DNA from: Clostridiales bacterium UBA7001
Lineage (GTDB): Bacteria > Bacillota > Clostridia > TANB77 > CAG-508
Assembly: GCA_002449785.1 (NCBI GenBank)
Contig: DJXP01000053.1
Location: 1 to 16,986, forward strand
Length of the DNA stretch: 16,986 nt
Direction of reading: 5' to 3'
How positions within the stretch are numbered: position 1 is the first letter of the stretch; each line of letters starts with the position of its first letter. Shown one piece after another: positions 1-8,057 of the stretch. The notes under the pieces are model-generated. The model did not search any database, had not been told where the DNA came from, and saw only the letters and a program-made list of their open reading frames with translations. The position numbers and the translations under genes were made by a program.

Positions 1-210
1 ATTAGTGCAATATTTGGAATGTTTGCAATAATACTTATGGATGGTGGTATTTGGAAAGCATTATCATTTTTAATAATAATGGCTATTATAATTGCTATGG
101 GGTATAAAGAGTTTTTTAAACAAAGACTATTATATGATTCAAGTGAAGATGAAGTTAAAGATGAGAAAATTGAAGGACAGATTGATATTGAGAATATGAA
201 AGAAGAATAA
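1..210 (+). CDS. C-terminal end of an unrecognised membrane protein (partial)
   Basis: The frame is open to the left edge of the window, so this is probably the end of a longer gene. An ATG at 19 could start a 63-residue protein, but no convincing ribosome site precedes it. The visible part is strongly hydrophobic, with one or two membrane segments (the clearest runs from ALSFLIIM to IIIAMGY), followed by a basic stretch (KEFFKQR) and a very acidic tail rich in Asp and Glu. This suggests a membrane anchor with a cytoplasmic charged tail. I do not recognise the family. A hairpin terminator follows 19 bases after the stop, so the gene ends its transcription unit and is separate from the polysaccharide genes downstream. 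Confidence 0.5.
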   Translation: MSAIFGMFAIILMDGGIWKALSFLIIMAIIIAMGYKEFFKQRLLYDSSEDEVKDEKIEGQIDIENMKEE

Positions 211-228
211 ATAGAGGTAGTACAAAGG

Positions 229-260
229 AAAGAATCGCTTAAAGGTGATTCTTTTTATTT
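229..260 (+). terminator. Rho-independent terminator
   Basis: The stem AAAGAATCGC (229-238) pairs with GGTGATTCTTT-type sequence (245-254, one G-U pair) around a six-base loop, and is followed by a T-rich run to 260. It ends the transcript of the partial membrane-protein gene. Confidence 0.85.
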
Positions 261-446
261 AATAGGAAACACGGTTTATTTAAAGCAAGTTAAAATGAAG
301 AAAATATAAAAAGTAATTTTTTAATTTATTTAAGTAAAAATGCTAAATGAAATTTATTTATTAAATACATAATTTTATAGAGGGCAGATCTAAGGAATGA
401 AAAAAAGATTTTCATTTCTTAGACCTGGATAGATGGTGTGTATATA
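261..446. other. Gene-free AT-rich spacer with one long hairpin
   Basis: No credible coding frame lies between the terminator and the promoter of the first glycosyltransferase. The one clear structure is a near-perfect inverted repeat: TCTAAGGAATGAAAA (389-403) pairs with TTTTCATTTCTTAGA (409-423) over 15 bp with one G-U pair and a five-base loop. No T-tract follows directly, so it is not a standard terminator. It lies just upstream of the -35 box at 447. It could be a protein-binding palindrome, a processed RNA element or a relic of a mobile repeat. Confidence 0.6.
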
Positions 447-475
447 TTGATTTTTTTTGTAAAAATGTGTATAAT
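447..475 (+). promoter_or_regulatory. Sigma-A promoter of the polysaccharide operon
   Basis: TTGATT (447-452) and TATAAT (470-475) are separated by 17 bp. The expected transcript start near 482 gives a leader of about 25 bases containing the AGGGGG ribosome site of the glycosyltransferase gene. Confidence 0.7.
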
Positions 476-506
476 ATAAAATATTGCATTTATTAGGGGG
501 ATATTT

Positions 507-1520
507 ATGTCTAAATTAATAAGTATAATAGTGCCAGTTTATAATGTCGAAAAATATATATCAAGATGCATAGATAGTATAATCAATCAAACATATAAGA
601 ATATAGAGGTTATTTTAGTAGATGATGGCTCTAAAGATAACTCTGGAAAAATATGTGATGATTATTCTAAAAAAGATAGTAGAATAAGGGTTATTCATAA
701 AGTAAATGGTGGACTCTCTGATGCTAGAAATCATGGGATACAAATTGCTACAGGAGATTATATTGGATTTGTAGATAGTGATGACTATATTGAAGAAGAT
801 ATGTTTGAAACATTATATAATTTAAGTGAAGAAAATGAAGCGGATATATCGATAGTATCATTCTATGAATATTATAATGGAAAATTAATAGGGGTTAGAG
901 ATTCTAAAGAAAAATTAATTATGAATAAGATAGATGCAATAAAAGAATTGCTAATAGATAATAGAATTCAAAGTTATGCTTGGAATAAACTTTTTAAAAA
1001 AGAGCTTTTTGAAAAACAAAGATTTCCTATAGGAAAAAATTTTGAAGATATAGCTACAACATTACTTCTTTTTGAAAAATCAGAAAAAGTAGTATTATAT
1101 GAAGAACCCAAATATTATTATTTAAGAAGAGATGATAGTATTATAGGTGTTAGAAATACAAAAACTTATACAGATTATTTAGAAGTAATATATGATAAAT
1201 ATATTTATTTGAAAGACAAATATCCTGAAATTGAAATATATAATGCATATAATTATGTAATAAATATGATATGGGTATATAGTATAATTTCTGCATTCAA
1301 TTTGGAGGATGTATATGAAAAATTCAAGTTTAATTATACAATATTAGAAGAAATTATTAATGCTTATGGTGATAATCTTACAAATAAATTAGATTATTAT
1401 AATCGAGCTGTTTTATATATGTTACTTTTAAATAAAGATGTTAGTCGTGAATCTGTAAAAGTTTTATATAAAACATATAAAGAAAAAAGAAATAATGGAG
1501 AATTTTCTCTGCAAATTTAA
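507..1520 (+). CDS. Family 2 glycosyltransferase (surface polysaccharide)
   Basis: This 337-residue protein has an N-terminal GT-A domain: SIIVPVYN at 6-13, the nucleotide-sugar motif VDDGS at 38-42, NGGLSDARN at 67-75 and the metal-binding DSDD at 90-93 after GDYIGFV. Enzymes of this family transfer a sugar from a nucleotide donor to a growing glycan at the inner face of the membrane. The donor and acceptor cannot be told from sequence. The C-terminal half is less conserved and shows no obvious membrane segment. The start is set by an AGGGGG site about seven bases upstream. The gene heads an operon with a pyruvyl transferase gene 20 bases downstream and an FrhB-like gene, a grouping typical of exopolysaccharide or teichoic-acid-like clusters. 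Confidence 0.92.
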   Translation: MSKLISIIVPVYNVEKYISRCIDSIINQTYKNIEVILVDDGSKDNSGKICDDYSKKDSRIRVIHKVNGGLSDARNHGIQIATGDYIGFVDSDDYIEEDMFETLYNLSEENEADISIVSFYEYYNGKLIGVRDSKEKLIMNKIDAIKELLIDNRIQSYAWNKLFKKELFEKQRFPIGKNFEDIATTLLLFEKSEKVVLYEEPKYYYLRRDDSIIGVRNTKTYTDYLEVIYDKYIYLKDKYPEIEIYNAYNYVINMIWVYSIISAFNLEDVYEKFKFNYTILEEIINAYGDNLTNKLDYYNRAVLYMLLLNKDVSRESVKVLYKTYKEKRNNGEFSLQI

Positions 1521-1540
1521 AAAAGAAGGATAAATTATAA

Positions 1541-2623
1541 ATGATAAAAGTTGGAATATTAACATTTCAGGATGCTCATAATTATGGTGCAGTTTTACAA
1601 GCATATGCTTTAAAAAAATATATTAGTAAATTAGATAATGTAGAAGTAAAAATTATTAATTATCATCATTATAATATTCCAGATGGATTTCCGAGAAAAA
1701 GAAAAATAGATAAAATGACATTAAAAAATAATGAAAGATATAAATATTCTGAACCAGACCATTATATGAGATGGGATAAGTTTGATAAATTTATTAAAGA
1801 ACTAATAGATAATGAAAAAAGAGTGTATACAAATGAAGAAGAGCTTGAAAAATTAGATATAGATGTATGGATATGCGGAAGTGATCAAATATGGAACACA
1901 GATATTACTAGAGGTTTTAATAAAGGCTTCTTTTTGGATTTTAATACTAACGGAAAAAAAGTTTCTTATGCAGTAAGTATGGGGATTCCAAGGCTTCCGG
2001 AAAAATATGAAGAAGAATTTAAAAAATGCTTGAATAATTTAGATTATATTTCAGTAAGAGAAGAAAATCTTATGAAATATGCTAAAGAATTTACATCTAA
2101 AAATGTAGTTAATGTTTTAGATCCGACTCTTCTATTAAATCAAGATGATTATAATGATTTAATAGAAGAAAATAAAATAGAAGAAAAATATTTACTAATA
2201 TATGCTTTAGGACCAGATTCTAGATTGGAAAAAATTGCAAAAGAAAAAGCTAAAGAAAAAAAAATACAAATTATTGAAATTAATGATTTTAAAGAAAAGT
2301 TTCATTTTTGTAAACAAATATCAAATGCAGGTCCAGGAGAATTTTTAACATTAATAAAAAATGCGGAATGTATAGTTACTAATTCTTTTCACGGAACTAT
2401 TTTTTCAATTCTATTTGAAAAAGATTTTTATACTATAACTAGACTTAATAGAAATTCAAGAATGGAGAGTATTTTATCAATTGTAGAAATGCAAGATAGA
2501 TTGATAGATAAGCCAGAAGAAATAAAAAATGTAAAAATTCAAAATTATACAAAAGCTAAAGAAAGATTAAAAATTGAATCTCAAAAATCAAGAGATTTTT
2601 TGGAAAAAGCAATTTTAAATTAG
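1541..2623 (+). CDS. Polysaccharide pyruvyl transferase family protein
   Basis: The 360-residue protein matches the polysaccharide pyruvyl transferase family (CsaB/EpsO/WcaK type), which adds a ketal-linked pyruvate from phosphoenolpyruvate to sugars of surface glycans. Family hallmarks are the N-terminus GILTFQDAHNYGAVLQAY (5-22), GSDQIWN at 113-119 and NSFHGT at 281-286, which includes the conserved histidine (H284). The length is normal. A GAAGGA ribosome site lies ten bases before the ATG. The stop codon TAG is part of the ribosome site (AGGAGAT) of the next gene, so the two are translated from one message. Pyruvylation adds negative charge and can anchor S-layer-type proteins; the actual acceptor is unknown here. 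Confidence 0.92.
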   Translation: MIKVGILTFQDAHNYGAVLQAYALKKYISKLDNVEVKIINYHHYNIPDGFPRKRKIDKMTLKNNERYKYSEPDHYMRWDKFDKFIKELIDNEKRVYTNEEELEKLDIDVWICGSDQIWNTDITRGFNKGFFLDFNTNGKKVSYAVSMGIPRLPEKYEEEFKKCLNNLDYISVREENLMKYAKEFTSKNVVNVLDPTLLLNQDDYNDLIEENKIEEKYLLIYALGPDSRLEKIAKEKAKEKKIQIIEINDFKEKFHFCKQISNAGPGEFLTLIKNAECIVTNSFHGTIFSILFEKDFYTITRLNRNSRMESILSIVEMQDRLIDKPEEIKNVKIQNYTKAKERLKIESQKSRDFLEKAILN

Positions 2624-2631
2624 GAGATATA

Positions 2632-3718
2632 ATGTATTTAGAGAATAATAATAAGTATGAATGTAGCGGATGCACAGCTTGTAAAGCAGTTTGCCCACAA
2701 AATGCTATTTCAATGGTTAAAGATAATGAAGGTTTTTTATATCCTAAAATTAATGAAATAAGATGTATAAATTGTGGACTTTGCAGAAGAATTTGCCCTA
2801 ATATTAAGAAAAGTTCAAAAAATAATATATTAGAGGCATATGGAGTTAAACATAAAAAAGAATTTGAAAGAAAAACAAGTAGGTCAGGGGGAGTTTTTGT
2901 AGCTATTTCTGATTATATATTGAAACAAAATGGAATAGTATATGGAGCTGAATTGAATAAGGATTTTTCTGTCTCTCATCGGTAGAGCAACAAATAAAAT
3001 TGAAAGAAATAATTTTAAAGGTTCCAAATATATCCAAAGTCATATGAATAGTGTTATTAAAGATGTAATAGAGGACTTAGAAAACAATAAAAGTGTTTTA
3101 TTTAGCGGTACAGCTTGTCAAGTAGCTGCAATTAATAGTATGGTAAATGAAAAGAATAAGAATAATTTATATACTTGTGATTTAATATGCCATGGAGTTC
3201 CTAGTGAAAGAGTCTTTAAAGATTATTTGAAATATTTAGAAGAAAAATATAATAAAAAGATAAAAGAATTTGTATTTAGGAATAAGAAATTTGGTTGGCA
3301 TTCACATATAGAAACAATTATATTTGAAGATGATACTAGTGTGTCTTTAGAATTTTTTAAACGTTTATTTTATAGGCATAATATATTACGTCCTGCTTGT
3401 TATAAGTGTAATTATGCAAACAAACATAGGCCGGCAGATATTACAATTGCTGATTTTTGGGGAATAGATGAAGTATGTCCTGAATTTGATGATGATAAAG
3501 GAGTATCATTAGTTATTGTCAATAGTGAAAAAGGGAAAGAAATTTTTAATAAGATTAAAGATGATTTAATTGTAATCAATGTTTCAATAGATGATTGTAT
3601 TAAGCATACATATACTTTAAATAGGCCAACTCCAATTTCAGATTCAAGAGAAGAATTTTGGAAAGATTATGAAAATAATTCTTTTGATTTTTTATTGAAA
3701 AAATATGCAAGCGAATAG
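2632..3718 (+). CDS. FrhB-like iron-sulfur protein of a polysaccharide cluster, frame broken (+1 shift at 2980)
   Basis: The two halves belong to the coenzyme F420 hydrogenase/dehydrogenase beta-subunit family often found beside pyruvyl transferases in polysaccharide clusters; its reaction there is not established. The first half (116 codons) holds two 4Fe-4S motifs: C11, C14, C17, C21 and C45, C48, C51, C55. The zero frame stops at TAG 2983-2985, straight after CGG at 2980-2982. The +1 frame continues without a break from 2981, with RATNKIERNNFKGSKYIQS and then the C-terminal domain (FSGTACQVAA, CHGVPS, CYKCNYA, ITIADFWG). Skipping one base at CGG gives 361 residues, close to normal for the family. 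The start is fixed by AGGAGAT four bases upstream. It may be a pseudogene, a sequence error, or expressed by frameshifting. The piece starting at ATG 3044 has no good ribosome site and is unlikely to be a separate gene. Confidence 0.85.
2974..2982 (+). other. Presumed +1 shift site TCT CAT CGG in the FrhB-like gene
   Basis: In the zero frame the codons are TCT, CAT, CGG, then the stop TAG. Skipping the C at 2980 gives GGT AGA GCA (G-R-A); skipping one G instead gives CGT AGA GCA (R-R-A). Both restore the family's continuous reading into the GSKYIQS motif. No homopolymer longer than two bases is present at the site. Confidence 0.6.
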
Positions 3719-3738
3719 ATAGATTTAGAGTCTATAAT

Positions 3739-3767
3739 TTGACTTTTTTCTTGATTTTTAGTATAAT
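3739..3767 (+). promoter_or_regulatory. Sigma-A promoter of sua5
   Basis: TTGACT (3739-3744) and TATAAT (3762-3767) have a 17-bp spacer. The predicted start near 3774 leaves a very short leader with GAGGT (3775-3779) ahead of the ATG at 3789. I see no convincing terminator between the FrhB-like gene and this promoter. Confidence 0.8.
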
Positions 3768-3788
3768 ACACTCTGAGGTTGATTTTTT

Positions 3789-4829
3789 ATGTATTATAAT
3801 TGGAAAGATAGAACTAATACAGAAGAATTAAAAATAGTTTGTAACTTAATAAGAAATGGTGAACTAGTTATTTTTCCAACAGAAACAGTTTATGGAATTG
3901 GAGCGAATGCATTAGATACTTTAGCAGTAGGGAAAATTTTTTTAGCAAAAGGAAGACCATCAGATAATCCATTAATAGTACATTTAGCTGATAAAAGAAA
4001 AATTGATGAAGTAGCAGATGATATTACTGAAGTAGAACAAGAATTAATAGATAATTTTATGCCTGGTCCATTTACTTTAATACTAAAAAAGAAACCTATA
4101 ATTCCAGATGTAGTTACAGCAGGACTAGATACTGTTGCAGTTAGGATTCCTAATAATATTATAGCCAAAGGAATTATTACTTTTTCTGGTGTACCAATTG
4201 CAGCACCAAGTGCTAATATTTCAGGTAGACCTAGTGGAACTAGTATAGAAGATATTCGTAAAGAATTGGAAGGTAAAGTTTCTGCAATAGTTGATGGGGG
4301 AAAAACTGAAATTGGTATAGAGTCTACAGTTGTGAAAGTTGTAGATGAAGTACCTGTGATATTAAGACCTGGTAAAGTAACACCAGAAGAAATAAAATCT
4401 GTTTGTGGTAAAGTATCAATAGATAGTAAAGTGTTTCAAAGAACAAGAAGTACAGATGTGATTTATAGTCCTGGTATGAAATATAGACACTATGCACCAG
4501 AAACTAAATGCAAAATTCTTTATTGTGAAAATGAATTAGATCAAATTTTTTATTTGAAAAAATTTATAAAAGAATATCAAGGAAATTTAGTTATAATTGG
4601 TTTTAATGAACACAAAGAAAAAGTAGTTTTAGATGAAGATAGATTTATTTCCATCGGAAGAATAGATAATCTTAATGATTATGCAAAAAATATATATTCA
4701 GCTCTAAGAAAAGCTGATAAAATACGACCTAGAATAATAATTATTGAAGGTGTAAAAAAAGAAGGTTTAGGTTTTGCAATTATGAATAGACTTCTTAAAA
4801 CCTGCGATTATGATATATTTGAAAGATAA
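3789..4829 (+). CDS. ywlC: L-threonylcarbamoyladenylate synthase (Sua5 type)
   Basis: This cytoplasmic enzyme makes threonylcarbamoyl-AMP from threonine, bicarbonate and ATP, the first step of the t6A37 modification of tRNAs that read ANN codons; the TsaD complex then transfers the group. The 346-residue length shows the two-domain Sua5 form rather than the short TsaC form. The YrdC domain covers about residues 10-200, with FPTETVYGIG at 29-38, KGRPSDNPL at 54-62, SANISGRPSG at 141-150 and GIEST at 176-180. A linker containing SPGMKYRHYAP leads into the C-terminal Sua5 domain to the end. The gene has its own promoter and probably shares a transcript with the glycosyltransferase-like gene 37 bases downstream. 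Confidence 0.95.
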   Translation: MYYNWKDRTNTEELKIVCNLIRNGELVIFPTETVYGIGANALDTLAVGKIFLAKGRPSDNPLIVHLADKRKIDEVADDITEVEQELIDNFMPGPFTLILKKKPIIPDVVTAGLDTVAVRIPNNIIAKGIITFSGVPIAAPSANISGRPSGTSIEDIRKELEGKVSAIVDGGKTEIGIESTVVKVVDEVPVILRPGKVTPEEIKSVCGKVSIDSKVFQRTRSTDVIYSPGMKYRHYAPETKCKILYCENELDQIFYLKKFIKEYQGNLVIIGFNEHKEKVVLDEDRFISIGRIDNLNDYAKNIYSALRKADKIRPRIIIIEGVKKEGLGFAIMNRLLKTCDYDIFER

Positions 4830-4866
4830 TATATTTTCTTATTAATTATTAAGACAAAGGTAATAT

Positions 4867-6135
4867 TTGTCAGAAAGAGTTTTTATGGGGAAAAAAATTA
4901 ATTTTGGAATTGGTTTTATTGCCGGTAGACCTAATGTTTGCAACATTATAAATAGGTATTATAAGTTTTTAATTGAGCAAGTTAAAGACTTAGATGTCAC
5001 AATTGATTTTACTATTTTTATTTTATTCGATTTAAATTATTTACATACTACTAGAATGGACTTTTATAGTGTTTTACCAGAAGTATATAAAAATATAAAA
5101 ATAAAATATATAACTCCTGAAGAAATAGATGAAGAAAAGAAAAAGCTTATATCTATTTATGATTTGAGCAAAGAAGATGCTGATTTACTTATAGGGCATG
5201 GCTATGCTAAAGCTAGAAATACAATTTTACTTTATGCAATGAAGAGGAAAATTGATTATTTACTATTTTGGGATGATGATGAATATCCATTAGCTGTATG
5301 TCAAGAAAATAAAGAATTGACATGGATTAAACAAAAAAATGTTTTAACACATATAAATAATATTAAATCAGCAGATATTACATATGGATATAGGTGCGGA
5401 ATGATGAGTCCAGTACCTTATGTTCAATATGATGATAATATTAAAGAAGAAGATTATAAAGCATTTATAGATGCTTTAGAGAATGAAGTTATTTCTTGGG
5501 AAAAAATGCAGAAATTATTGAAAGAAAATAGAAGTATTTCTTATGCAAATAAAGAAATTGCGACCGGAGAAGTAAAGCCAGAAGTCATGAAAAGCATTGG
5601 TGTTAACGATTATGTATTAGGTTCAGGTATATGCTTAAACTTAAATCATATTAATAAGATTCCTGCTTTTTATAATCCTCCTGGAGCTAGAGGAGAAGAT
5701 ACATTCTTTTCTTGTGCATTAGGTGAAAAAAATGCAAAAGTGCTTAGAGTTCCTACATATCATTTTCACGATAGTTTTATGAAATACACTAATTTAATGA
5801 AAGATAATTTTCCTAAAGTTTTAAGAAGAATATCAATAGATGATAATGGAATAGAGCAAAGATTTTTAAAAACTACTATAGGTTGGATAAAATATAAGCC
5901 ATTATTCTATTATATTATAGATAGAGATAATTATAGAAGAATTATAAATGATGCAAAAAAGAATCTAGCCAAAAGCGTAGATAAAATGAGTACTGCATTT
6001 GAAACATGTGATTTTTCATGTTTGACTAGGGAATTGGAAGATTATGATAAAAAAGTAAAGAAACATTATGATGAATATGTTAGAACTAATGAAATTTGGG
6101 ATAAGTTAAAAATAAAATTAAAAGAGCAAAAATAA
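4867..6135 (+). CDS. Glycosyltransferase-like protein with a DDDE motif
   Basis: The 422-residue protein looks like a GT-A type glycosyltransferase of unassigned specificity. FWDDDEYPLA around residues 134-143 resembles the metal-binding DXD site, and GARGEDTFFS around 273-282 resembles the catalytic ED motif of family 2 enzymes. The N-terminus (INFGIGFIAGRPNVCNIINRYY) and the central DYVLGSGICLNL fit a nucleotide-sugar fold. I see no membrane segment, and the C-terminal 80 residues are highly charged and probably helical. A TTG start at 4867 is preferred because AAAGGT lies five bases before it; the alternative ATG at 4885 has only a weak site. Pairing with sua5 may simply be co-transcription. 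The gene ends at a strong terminator. Confidence 0.7.
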   Translation: MSERVFMGKKINFGIGFIAGRPNVCNIINRYYKFLIEQVKDLDVTIDFTIFILFDLNYLHTTRMDFYSVLPEVYKNIKIKYITPEEIDEEKKKLISIYDLSKEDADLLIGHGYAKARNTILLYAMKRKIDYLLFWDDDEYPLAVCQENKELTWIKQKNVLTHINNIKSADITYGYRCGMMSPVPYVQYDDNIKEEDYKAFIDALENEVISWEKMQKLLKENRSISYANKEIATGEVKPEVMKSIGVNDYVLGSGICLNLNHINKIPAFYNPPGARGEDTFFSCALGEKNAKVLRVPTYHFHDSFMKYTNLMKDNFPKVLRRISIDDNGIEQRFLKTTIGWIKYKPLFYYIIDRDNYRRIINDAKKNLAKSVDKMSTAFETCDFSCLTRELEDYDKKVKKHYDEYVRTNEIWDKLKIKLKEQK

Positions 6136-6137
6136 AT

Positions 6138-6173
6138 GAAGAAGTTACTTTTAGTAGCTTCTTCTATTTTTTA
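6138..6173. terminator. Terminator between convergent genes
   Basis: GAAGAAGTTAC (6138-6148) pairs with GTAGCTTCTTC (6154-6164) over 11 bp with one G-T wobble and a five-base loop, followed by TCTATTTTTT. It ends the rightward sua5-glycosyltransferase transcript. The opposite strand also has an inverted repeat at the end of the RNase gene, so it may work in both directions. Confidence 0.85.
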
Positions 6174-7327
6174 CTATTTATATGTTTTCTTGTAATTTCC
6201 ATTAAATTAAGTTTGGTAAACTCCTCAACTTGTACACGAGATCTGTCACTTTTACTCCATTTTTTTATTTCATTAATAACAGCTTGTTTATTCTCATCTT
6301 TTTGCATATCTATAAAATCTATTATTATTATTCCACTTATATCTCGAAGTCTTATTTGTTTAGATATTTCTTTTGCAGCCTCTAAATTAACAGCTGTAAT
6401 GGTTTCTTCAACATCTTTTTTCCCTATATATTTTCCAGAATTTACATCTATTGCTACTAAAGCTTCTGTTTTGTCTATTGTGATAAAAGCACCACTTTTA
6501 AGCCAAACTTTATTAGAGTTAAGTGACTCAATTTGTTTTTTTAGGGAGTATTTATCTAATATGTTTTTATCAATTTCAATTAATGTATTTGCTTCAATTT
6601 CATCTATTATATTCTTTATAATAGCATAATCATTTTCATCTTGTAAAACTATTTTGTCTAGGTTATTATCTACTAAATCAACTAAAGTTTTTTTCAAAAC
6701 ACCTCCTTTGTCATAAATTTTTTGAGGAATTTTATCAACTTTTTTTGATTTTATATATTTCCATTTTTCAATTGCTTTATTTATATCTTTCTTAATATCT
6801 TCTTCTGAATGGTTCTCAGCAGATGTTCTTATTATTGCACCAGAATTTGGTGGAAGATACTTTATAACAATTCTTTTTAGCCTTTCTTTTTCATCCTCTT
6901 TTTCAATTTTCTGAGATACTGTGACAAAGTCAGAATTGGGCATAAATACTATAAATCTACTAGATAAACTAATATGAGTTGAAAGGCGAGGACCTTTTTT
7001 GTCAATTGCTTCTTTTTTTACTTCTACTATTATAGGATCTCCAGGCTTTACTAAATTATTTATTGATTCATCTTGAATAGGAAGATTTTTTGTAATATCA
7101 ACTTTAGGAAGAATATCTTTTATATGTATAAATGCATTTCTTTTTTCTCCAATATTAACAAATGCAGATTGGAGACCAGTAATAACATTTTGGACTTTTC
7201 CTATATAAATATTTCCTTCAATTGATTTATTATTTTCATCTTCTTCATATTTTTCAACAAGCACCTCATCTTCAAGTAAAGCTATTTGTTTTTTATCATT
7301 AGAGTTAAAAATAATTAATTCTTTCAT
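6164..7327 (-). CDS. rng: Ribonuclease E/G family protein, short form
   Basis: This endoribonuclease of the RNase E/G family cuts single-stranded AU-rich RNA in rRNA maturation and mRNA decay. The 387-residue protein has an S1 RNA-binding domain near 36-120 (GNIYIGKVQNVITGLQSAFVNIG within it) and the DNase I-like catalytic part with AIDVNSG at 292-298 (D294) and IIIDFIDM at 334-341 (D337), the two magnesium-binding aspartates of the family. It ends at TRKHINSKK, just where longer members continue into the Zn-link CPxC motif and small domain, which are absent. The ATG directly follows the pth stop codon with only a weak GA-rich site, so translation is likely coupled to pth. Confidence 0.92.
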   Translation of the reverse strand: MKELIIFNSNDKKQIALLEDEVLVEKYEEDENNKSIEGNIYIGKVQNVITGLQSAFVNIGEKRNAFIHIKDILPKVDITKNLPIQDESINNLVKPGDPIIVEVKKEAIDKKGPRLSTHISLSSRFIVFMPNSDFVTVSQKIEKEDEKERLKRIVIKYLPPNSGAIIRTSAENHSEEDIKKDINKAIEKWKYIKSKKVDKIPQKIYDKGGVLKKTLVDLVDNNLDKIVLQDENDYAIIKNIIDEIEANTLIEIDKNILDKYSLKKQIESLNSNKVWLKSGAFITIDKTEALVAIDVNSGKYIGKKDVEETITAVNLEAAKEISKQIRLRDISGIIIIDFIDMQKDENKQAVINEIKKWSKSDRSRVQVEEFTKLNLMEITRKHINSKK

Positions 7328-7906
7328 TTAAACATCTTTCTTTTTACTATAGTTATATTTATTCATTGCTGAATCAATACCATTTTTTATAATTTCTATT
7401 ACAGCATCTTTAGCTTTTTTAACACCGCTATCTAATAGTTCTAATTCAGTTTCTGGCACATATCCAATTACATGAGTAATCATATCTGTATTTTCTTTTG
7501 GTTTCCCAATTCCTACTCTAACTCTGCAAAAACTTTCGGTATTTAAGTTCGAAATAATAGATTTCATTCCATTGTGACATCCACTAGAACCACTTTTACG
7601 AATTCTTATAAAACCCGGATTAATATCAACATCATCATAAATTATAATAATGCTTTCTATAGGAATTTTATAAAAATTTACTATTTCAGCTACAGATTCA
7701 CCACTTAAATTCATATATGTTTGAGGTTTTAAAAGAATGACTTTTTGGTTTTCAATCATACCTGAACCAAATAAACCTTTAAATTTTAATTTATTTACTT
7801 CAATATGGTATTCTTCTGATATTTTATTGATAACATTAAATCCCATGTTATGTCTTGTTTTAGAATAGTCTTGTTCAGGATTTCCGAGTCCCACAATTAA
7901 AAACAT
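7328..7906 (-). CDS. pth: Peptidyl-tRNA hydrolase
   Basis: Pth frees tRNA from peptidyl-tRNA dropped by stalled ribosomes and is usually essential. Starting at the ATG at 7906 gives 192 residues beginning MFLIVGLGNP, the family's usual start, with catalytic H19 in TRHNMGF. Conserved motifs include LLKPQTYMNLSG, IYDDVDINPG and SSGCHNGMKSI. An in-frame TTG at 7936 would add ten poorly conserved residues (YNYYYTVTE); the strong AAAGGAG site sits only two bases before that TTG and about 30 before the ATG, so the true start is unsettled. The stop abuts the rng start codon. The two genes form an operon read from a promoter at 7974-8002. Confidence 0.95.
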   Translation of the reverse strand: MFLIVGLGNPEQDYSKTRHNMGFNVINKISEEYHIEVNKLKFKGLFGSGMIENQKVILLKPQTYMNLSGESVAEIVNFYKIPIESIIIIYDDVDINPGFIRIRKSGSSGCHNGMKSIISNLNTESFCRVRVGIGKPKENTDMITHVIGYVPETELELLDSGVKKAKDAVIEIIKNGIDSAMNKYNYSKKKDV

Positions 7907-7973
7907 TTCCGTTACTGTATAATAATAATTATACAATGCTCCTTTCTATAATACTGCAATAAAAACTAGTATT

Positions 7974-8002
7974 ATTATAAGACAAAAAACTAATAATTAC
8001 AA
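7974..8002 (-). promoter_or_regulatory. Sigma-A promoter of pth-rng
   Basis: Read on the minus strand, TTGTAA (8002-7997) and TATAAT (7979-7974) are 17 bp apart, predicting a transcript start near 7967. It is back to back with the rimO promoter, which has the same -35 hexamer. Confidence 0.75.
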
Positions 8003-8012
8003 GAATTATTTA

Positions 8013-8041
8013 TTGTAAAAATAGCTTGTTTGATATATAAT
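8013..8041 (+). promoter_or_regulatory. Sigma-A promoter of rimO
   Basis: TTGTAA (8013-8018) and TATAAT (8036-8041) have a 17-bp spacer. The expected transcript start is only about ten bases before the ATG at 8058, at the edge of the AAGGTG ribosome site (8046-8051), so the leader is extremely short, or one of the overlapping TATA sequences nearby is used instead. Confidence 0.6.
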
Positions 8042-8057
8042 ATATAAGGTGATTTAA

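Noticed and set aside
2980..2985. CGG TAG read as a reassigned codon plus stop-codon readthrough
   Set aside because: Reading through in the zero frame meets further stops (TAA, TGA) within a few codons and gives no family sequence; only a change of frame works.
3044..3718. Independent FrhB C-terminal gene starting at ATG 3044
   Set aside because: The +1 frame is already coding from 2981 with family-conserved residues, and the ATG has no ribosome site, so it is the second half of a broken gene.
3719..3738. Terminator after the FrhB-like gene
   Set aside because: The only inverted repeat is about five AT-rich base pairs; the later T-run belongs to the sua5 promoter spacer.
3890..4168. Minus-strand open frame inside sua5
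   Set aside because: It is antisense to conserved Sua5 motifs, has no ribosome site and a composition typical of shadow frames in AT-rich DNA.
6213..6629. Plus-strand open frame of 138 codons opposite the RNase gene
   Set aside because: It overlaps the conserved catalytic region on the other strand, and its Ser/Ile/Phe-rich translation resembles no family.
7907..7936. TTG at 7936 as the pth start
   Set aside because: It adds ten non-family residues and the ribosome site is only two bases away; kept only as an alternative to the ATG at 7906.
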